DNA of 64,000 nucleotides from Phaeacidiphilus oryzae TH49 (GTDB lineage Bacteria; Actinomycetota; Actinomycetes; Streptomycetales; Streptomycetaceae): NCBI RefSeq assembly GCF_000744815.1, contig NZ_JQMQ01000005.1, positions 1,496,055 to 1,560,054 of the forward strand, read 5' to 3'. Shown piece by piece: positions 60,866 to 64,000 of this stretch (position 1 is its first letter; each line of letters starts with the position of its first letter). The notes under the pieces were generated by a model. It saw only the letters and a program-made list of their open reading frames with translations, ran no database searches and was not told where the DNA came from. The position numbers and the translations under genes were made by a program.

Positions 60866-63580
60866 TCAGCCGACGTTGACCGTGACGGTCCGGGTCACCG
60901 AGTCGCCCTGGGCGTCGGTGGCCTTGAGGGTGACGGCGTAGGCGCCGGCCGCCGTGCCGGCCGGGACGGTGATCGTCACCGGGGTGCCGACGGTGGTCGG
61001 CAGGTCGTCCGACGCGACGTCGAGCTGCTTGCTCGCCGGATCGGCGGTGAGCGGGGCCGCCGCCGAGGTGGTGAGGGTGCCCTGGGCCTGGCCGGGCGCG
61101 GTGAGCACGGTCGTCGCCGTGACCGTTCCGGTGGCGCCGGCCGCGATGCTCAGCGAACCCGCCGAGACGCCCAGCGCGAGGTGGTGCTGGGGCGCCGACA
61201 CATGGTCGATCGCGGGCGGCGCGTCCGCGGCGGCCGTGCCCCAGCTGGACGGGGAGGTGCCGACGGTGAAGGCGATGCTGCCGGCCCTCCGCAGGTCGTC
61301 CGTGGTCAGCCAGGTGGCGTCGTGCTTCTTGCCGCCCACCGTCACGGACTGGGTGTAGCGGGCCGCGTCCGAGGTGCCGGGCGCGGTGATGGTGAGGTGA
61401 CCGGCCGGGTAGTAGCGCCGGTCCAGGGTGACGTCGGCGCGGGCGAAGGCCGGGGTGGTGAGGCCCCAGGTGGCCTGGCCCGGGGAGACCGGGTAGATCC
61501 CGAGCGAGGAGAGGACCATCCAGGAGGACATCTCGCCGAGGTCGTCGTTGCCGGTCATGCCGGTCGGCCCGTCGGTGAAGAGGGTCAGCGCGGCGTGGAC
61601 GACGTCGGTGGCCTTCCAGGGCTGCCCGGTGGAGAGGTAGGTGTACGGGGCGCCGAGGTCGGGCTCGTTCTGCGGGTTGTACTTGTCCTGGTTGTAGTAG
61701 GTGTAGGGGCCGTTGACCCAGACGTTGCGGGCGGTGCCCGCCGGGTCCTGGACCAGCTGGTCGTAGGCGAAGAAGGAGTCCAGGCGCTGGTTGGCGGCGG
61801 ACTCGCCGCCGATCATCGACACCATGCCGGAGACGTCCTGCGGGACCAGCCACATGTACTGCCAGGCGGTGCCCTCGTGGAAGCCGGTGGAGTTCGCCGG
61901 GTCGGTCGGTCCGGTGAAGACGCCCTGGGTGTCGCGGGCCCGGAACCAGCCGGTGCTCTTGTCGAAGTCGTTGCGGTAGTTCTGGCCGCGGGCCAGGTAG
62001 CGGGCCGCGTCGGCGGTGTGGCCGAGCTTCTGCGCCATGCTGCCGAGGGCGGCGTCGGCCAGGGCGTACTCCAGGGTGGTGGAGGGGCCGTGGTCGTAGT
62101 CGTAGTCGCCGGGCTTGTGCGGGGCGTCCGGGTTGAGCATGACGTAACCGTCTTGCAGGTACGTCGAGTTGGCGCCGCGGCCCTCGAACTGGGAGGAGGC
62201 CGGCGGCTCGGAGTCGGCGTTCTTCTTCAGCGCCTGGTAGGCCTCGTTCTCATAGCCCTTGAGCAGGCCCTGGTTGAAGGCGTTCACCAGGTACGGGGTG
62301 ACCGGGTCGCCGGTCATGATGTTGGTCTCGACCGTGCCGTAGCCCCACTTGGGCAGCCAGCCGCCCTGCTCGTCGACCTTGAGAAGGGAGATCGCCATGT
62401 CGCGGGACTGCTGGGGGGCGAGGAGGGAGAGCAGCTGGGCCTGGGAGCGGTAGGTGTCCCAGAGCGACCAGTTCTGGTAGTACGTGAACCCCTTCGCGGT
62501 GTGCACCTGATCGTCCCAGCCCCGGTACTGGCCGGTGACGTCGGTGCCGGTGTTCGGCGAGGCGAGGGAGTGGTAGAGGGCGGTGTAGTAGGCCCGGCGG
62601 CGGTCGCTGGTGCCGCCCTGGATCTGGGCCTTCTCCAGCCAGCTCTCCCAGGTGTGCTGGGTGGCCGCCCTGCGCTGGTCGAAACCGCCGGCGCCTTCGG
62701 CCTGGAGGTTGCGCAGGGCGCCCGCGGTGCTGACGTACGACACGGCGGTGGTGGCGGTGACGGTGCGGTCGGCGGTGCTGCCCCCGCTGGTGTCGAAGCG
62801 GGCGAAGGCGCCGCGCAGGCCGCTGCCGGTGGAGGAGTCCGAGCCGTCGGTGACCGTGCTGCCGGACCAGGTGCCGTGATCGGTGAAGGGCCGGTCGAAG
62901 CGGGTCACGGTGTAGACGGTGTAGGGGCGGGTGCCCTGACAGAAGCCGCTGCCGGTGACGGTGGCGGCGATGGTCCGGTCGTCCAGGACGGTGACCGTGC
63001 TGCTGCTCACGCTGTGCAGCGCCTGACCGCTGTTGAGCAGGACGTTGGCCTTCGCGCCGGCGGAGGCCGGGAAGGTGTAGCGCTGGACGCCGGTGTGGGT
63101 GGTGGCGGTCAGCTCGGCGTTGATCTTGCTGCCGTCGGGCTGGCTCAGGCCGACCTGGTAGTAGCCGGCGGTGGCCTGCTCGTCGGCGTGACTGTAGGGG
63201 GCGGCGTACGCGGCGTCGTCGGTGGACGTGATGTCGCCGGTGGTGGGCAGCACGGGGAGGTCGCCGCCGAGGCCGCAGCCGACGCCGGAGAGGTGCACCA
63301 TGCTGAAGCCGCGGATGCTGGACTGGGTGTAGTCGTAGCCGGTGTTGTGGCCGGTGTCCGGCGAGATCTGCACCTCGCCGAAGGGGGCCATGGCGCCGGG
63401 GTAGGTGTTGCCGTCGTTCTCGGTCCCGATGAAGGGGTTGACCAGATCGGTCAGTTGACCGGGGGTGGCGGTGGTCGCCGCGTGGGCGGCGGGGCTGGCG
63501 AATGCCCCTATGCAGCAGACGGCCGCGAGCGCGCCCAGGGCGCGTCTCCAACCGCGTGGAAACGAATGACTCTGCGTCAA
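60866..63580 (-). CDS. Secreted GH92-family glycoside hydrolase (alpha-mannosidase type)
   Basis: The 904-residue exported enzyme has a Sec signal with RGWRRALGALAAVCCIG and cleavage after SPAAHA (about 34). The GH92 N-terminal domain shows VNPFIGTENDGNTYPGAMAP and GFSMVHLSGVGCGLGGDLP. The catalytic domain has YTALYHSLASPNTG, WSLWDTYRSQAQLLSLLAPQ, HEGTAWQYMWLVPQDVSGMV and GNDDLGEMSSWMVLSSLGIY. GH92 enzymes are calcium-dependent exo-alpha-mannosidases. A C-terminal NEW3-like beta domain (about 800-904) follows. The start is TTG 63580 with AAGGAG 10 nt upstream. A LacI-type palindrome lies upstream (63605-63616), suggesting sugar induction. Confidence 0.9.
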   Translation of the reverse strand: MTQSHSFPRGWRRALGALAAVCCIGAFASPAAHAATTATPGQLTDLVNPFIGTENDGNTYPGAMAPFGEVQISPDTGHNTGYDYTQSSIRGFSMVHLSGVGCGLGGDLPVLPTTGDITSTDDAAYAAPYSHADEQATAGYYQVGLSQPDGSKINAELTATTHTGVQRYTFPASAGAKANVLLNSGQALHSVSSSTVTVLDDRTIAATVTGSGFCQGTRPYTVYTVTRFDRPFTDHGTWSGSTVTDGSDSSTGSGLRGAFARFDTSGGSTADRTVTATTAVSYVSTAGALRNLQAEGAGGFDQRRAATQHTWESWLEKAQIQGGTSDRRRAYYTALYHSLASPNTGTDVTGQYRGWDDQVHTAKGFTYYQNWSLWDTYRSQAQLLSLLAPQQSRDMAISLLKVDEQGGWLPKWGYGTVETNIMTGDPVTPYLVNAFNQGLLKGYENEAYQALKKNADSEPPASSQFEGRGANSTYLQDGYVMLNPDAPHKPGDYDYDHGPSTTLEYALADAALGSMAQKLGHTADAARYLARGQNYRNDFDKSTGWFRARDTQGVFTGPTDPANSTGFHEGTAWQYMWLVPQDVSGMVSMIGGESAANQRLDSFFAYDQLVQDPAGTARNVWVNGPYTYYNQDKYNPQNEPDLGAPYTYLSTGQPWKATDVVHAALTLFTDGPTGMTGNDDLGEMSSWMVLSSLGIYPVSPGQATWGLTTPAFARADVTLDRRYYPAGHLTITAPGTSDAARYTQSVTVGGKKHDATWLTTDDLRRAGSIAFTVGTSPSSWGTAAADAPPAIDHVSAPQHHLALGVSAGSLSIAAGATGTVTATTVLTAPGQAQGTLTTSAAAPLTADPASKQLDVASDDLPTTVGTPVTITVPAGTAAGAYAVTLKATDAQGDSVTRTVTVNVG

Positions 63581-63604
63581 GATCCCGCGCTCCTTCGCGC
63601 TTTG

Positions 63605-63616
63605 GACAACGTTGTC
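63605..63616. promoter_or_regulatory. LacI-family-type operator upstream of GH92 gene
   Basis: GACAACGTTGTC is a perfect 12-bp palindrome with the central ACGT typical of LacI/GalR-family sites, 25 bp before the GH92 start. No LacI gene is in the window, so the regulator would act from elsewhere. Confidence 0.7.
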
Positions 63617-63753
63617 GGTGGCACGCGTTTAGATGGCAGGATGGTTGCGCTGGTACGGAGCTGTCAAGATTCCGTGCCTGATCAGGATGTGACTGGGCGT
63701 CAGAGTGGGGCGCCCCGGGCGGTGGCGGCGAAGCCGCGCAAGCAGGGGCGCGG

Positions 63754-64000
63754 GGTTGCCGCGGCGAAGCCGCGCAAGCAGGGGCGCGGGGAACTGCGCG
63801 GCCGAGCGGCTACGGCGCCGCGCACGGCGACGGCGACCGGGTTGCAACCCAGGCCCCGTCGCCGCGCGCGGCGGAGTGCGGCGCCGCGCCCGGCCGGGCC
63901 CGGTCGCGCGGCCCCGAGGTTGCCGCGGCGAAGCCGCGCAATCAGGGGCGCGGGGAACTGCGCGGCCGAGCGGCTACGGCGCCGCGCACGGCGACGGCGA
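63754..64000. repeat. 83-bp near-identical intergenic repeat, two copies
   Basis: The 83-bp block at 63754-63836 recurs at 63918-64000 with a single mismatch. A shorter copy of its CGAAGCCGCGCAAGCAGGGG segment lies at 63729-63748. The embedded AGGGGCGCGGGGAACTGCGC is a sequence I recall as a common intergenic repeat in Streptomyces. The second copy runs into the window edge, so the array may continue. No gene is supported from 63581 to 64000. Confidence 0.8.

Overview
The window is GC-rich actinobacterial DNA, most probably from Streptomyces or a close relative (Kitasatospora, Streptacidiphilus). Supporting signs are strong G/C bias at third codon positions, frequent GTG and TTG starts behind GGAGG-type ribosome sites, many TetR regulators, FurA-KatG, a SigB/F-type sigma factor with its regulators, a DUF5997 gene divergent from a LysR-like protein, DUF6461, and long G+C hairpins as terminators. 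Genus assignment is inference.

Positions 1-23.9 kb are a mosaic of small regulator-plus-enzyme modules: the end of an unknown gene, an LCP-family cell-wall glycopolymer transferase, TetR with a DUF302-amidase-CMD operon, a PIN/IS630 scar, a DUF6461 protein, TetR with a TIM-barrel protein, and two TetR genes around wrbA. These are followed by a run of detoxification-type enzymes (zinc alcohol dehydrogenase, a duplicated muconolactone-isomerase-like protein, a SnoaL-like protein, a short-chain dehydrogenase and an exported alpha/beta hydrolase). Then come a NarL-type two-component pair, a CPBP protease, and a MarR-isochorismatase-bicupin operon. Several regulator genes have conspicuous palindromes beside them, and three places in 10.3-12.7 kb share one operator-like motif. 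Decayed genes (ABC ATPase, TetR, transposases) lie between modules.

Positions 23.9-41.8 kb look like an eroded integrative element ending at a tRNA-Pro(GGG) gene. They hold at least four integrase-like fragments, IS481 and IS256 remnants, and a large cargo: a 2505-residue secreted RHS/YD-repeat polymorphic toxin with an internal bulb-type lectin segment, a pretoxin-HINT domain and an unassigned 119-residue toxin tip. A small immunity-like gene follows it. Divergent from the toxin is a 1464-residue secreted DNRLRE/FG-GAP protein. Base composition drops at the end of the RHS core, as expected when tip and immunity cassettes are exchanged. This is the most interesting system in the window.

Positions 42-60.7 kb look like chromosomal backbone with a stress theme: NodB deacetylase, furA, katG, MerR with its SDR target, a long glyceraldehyde-3-phosphate dehydrogenase, isochorismatase-fold protein, VKOR-like protein, Dps, then a signalling block (response regulator, CHASE3 histidine kinase, REC-PP2C phosphatase, STAS antagonist, RsbW-like kinase, SigB/F sigma factor). 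The right end carries a secreted GH92 mannosidase-type enzyme behind a LacI-type palindrome, and GC-rich intergenic repeats. No CRISPR array, rRNA or biosynthetic megasynthase was seen.
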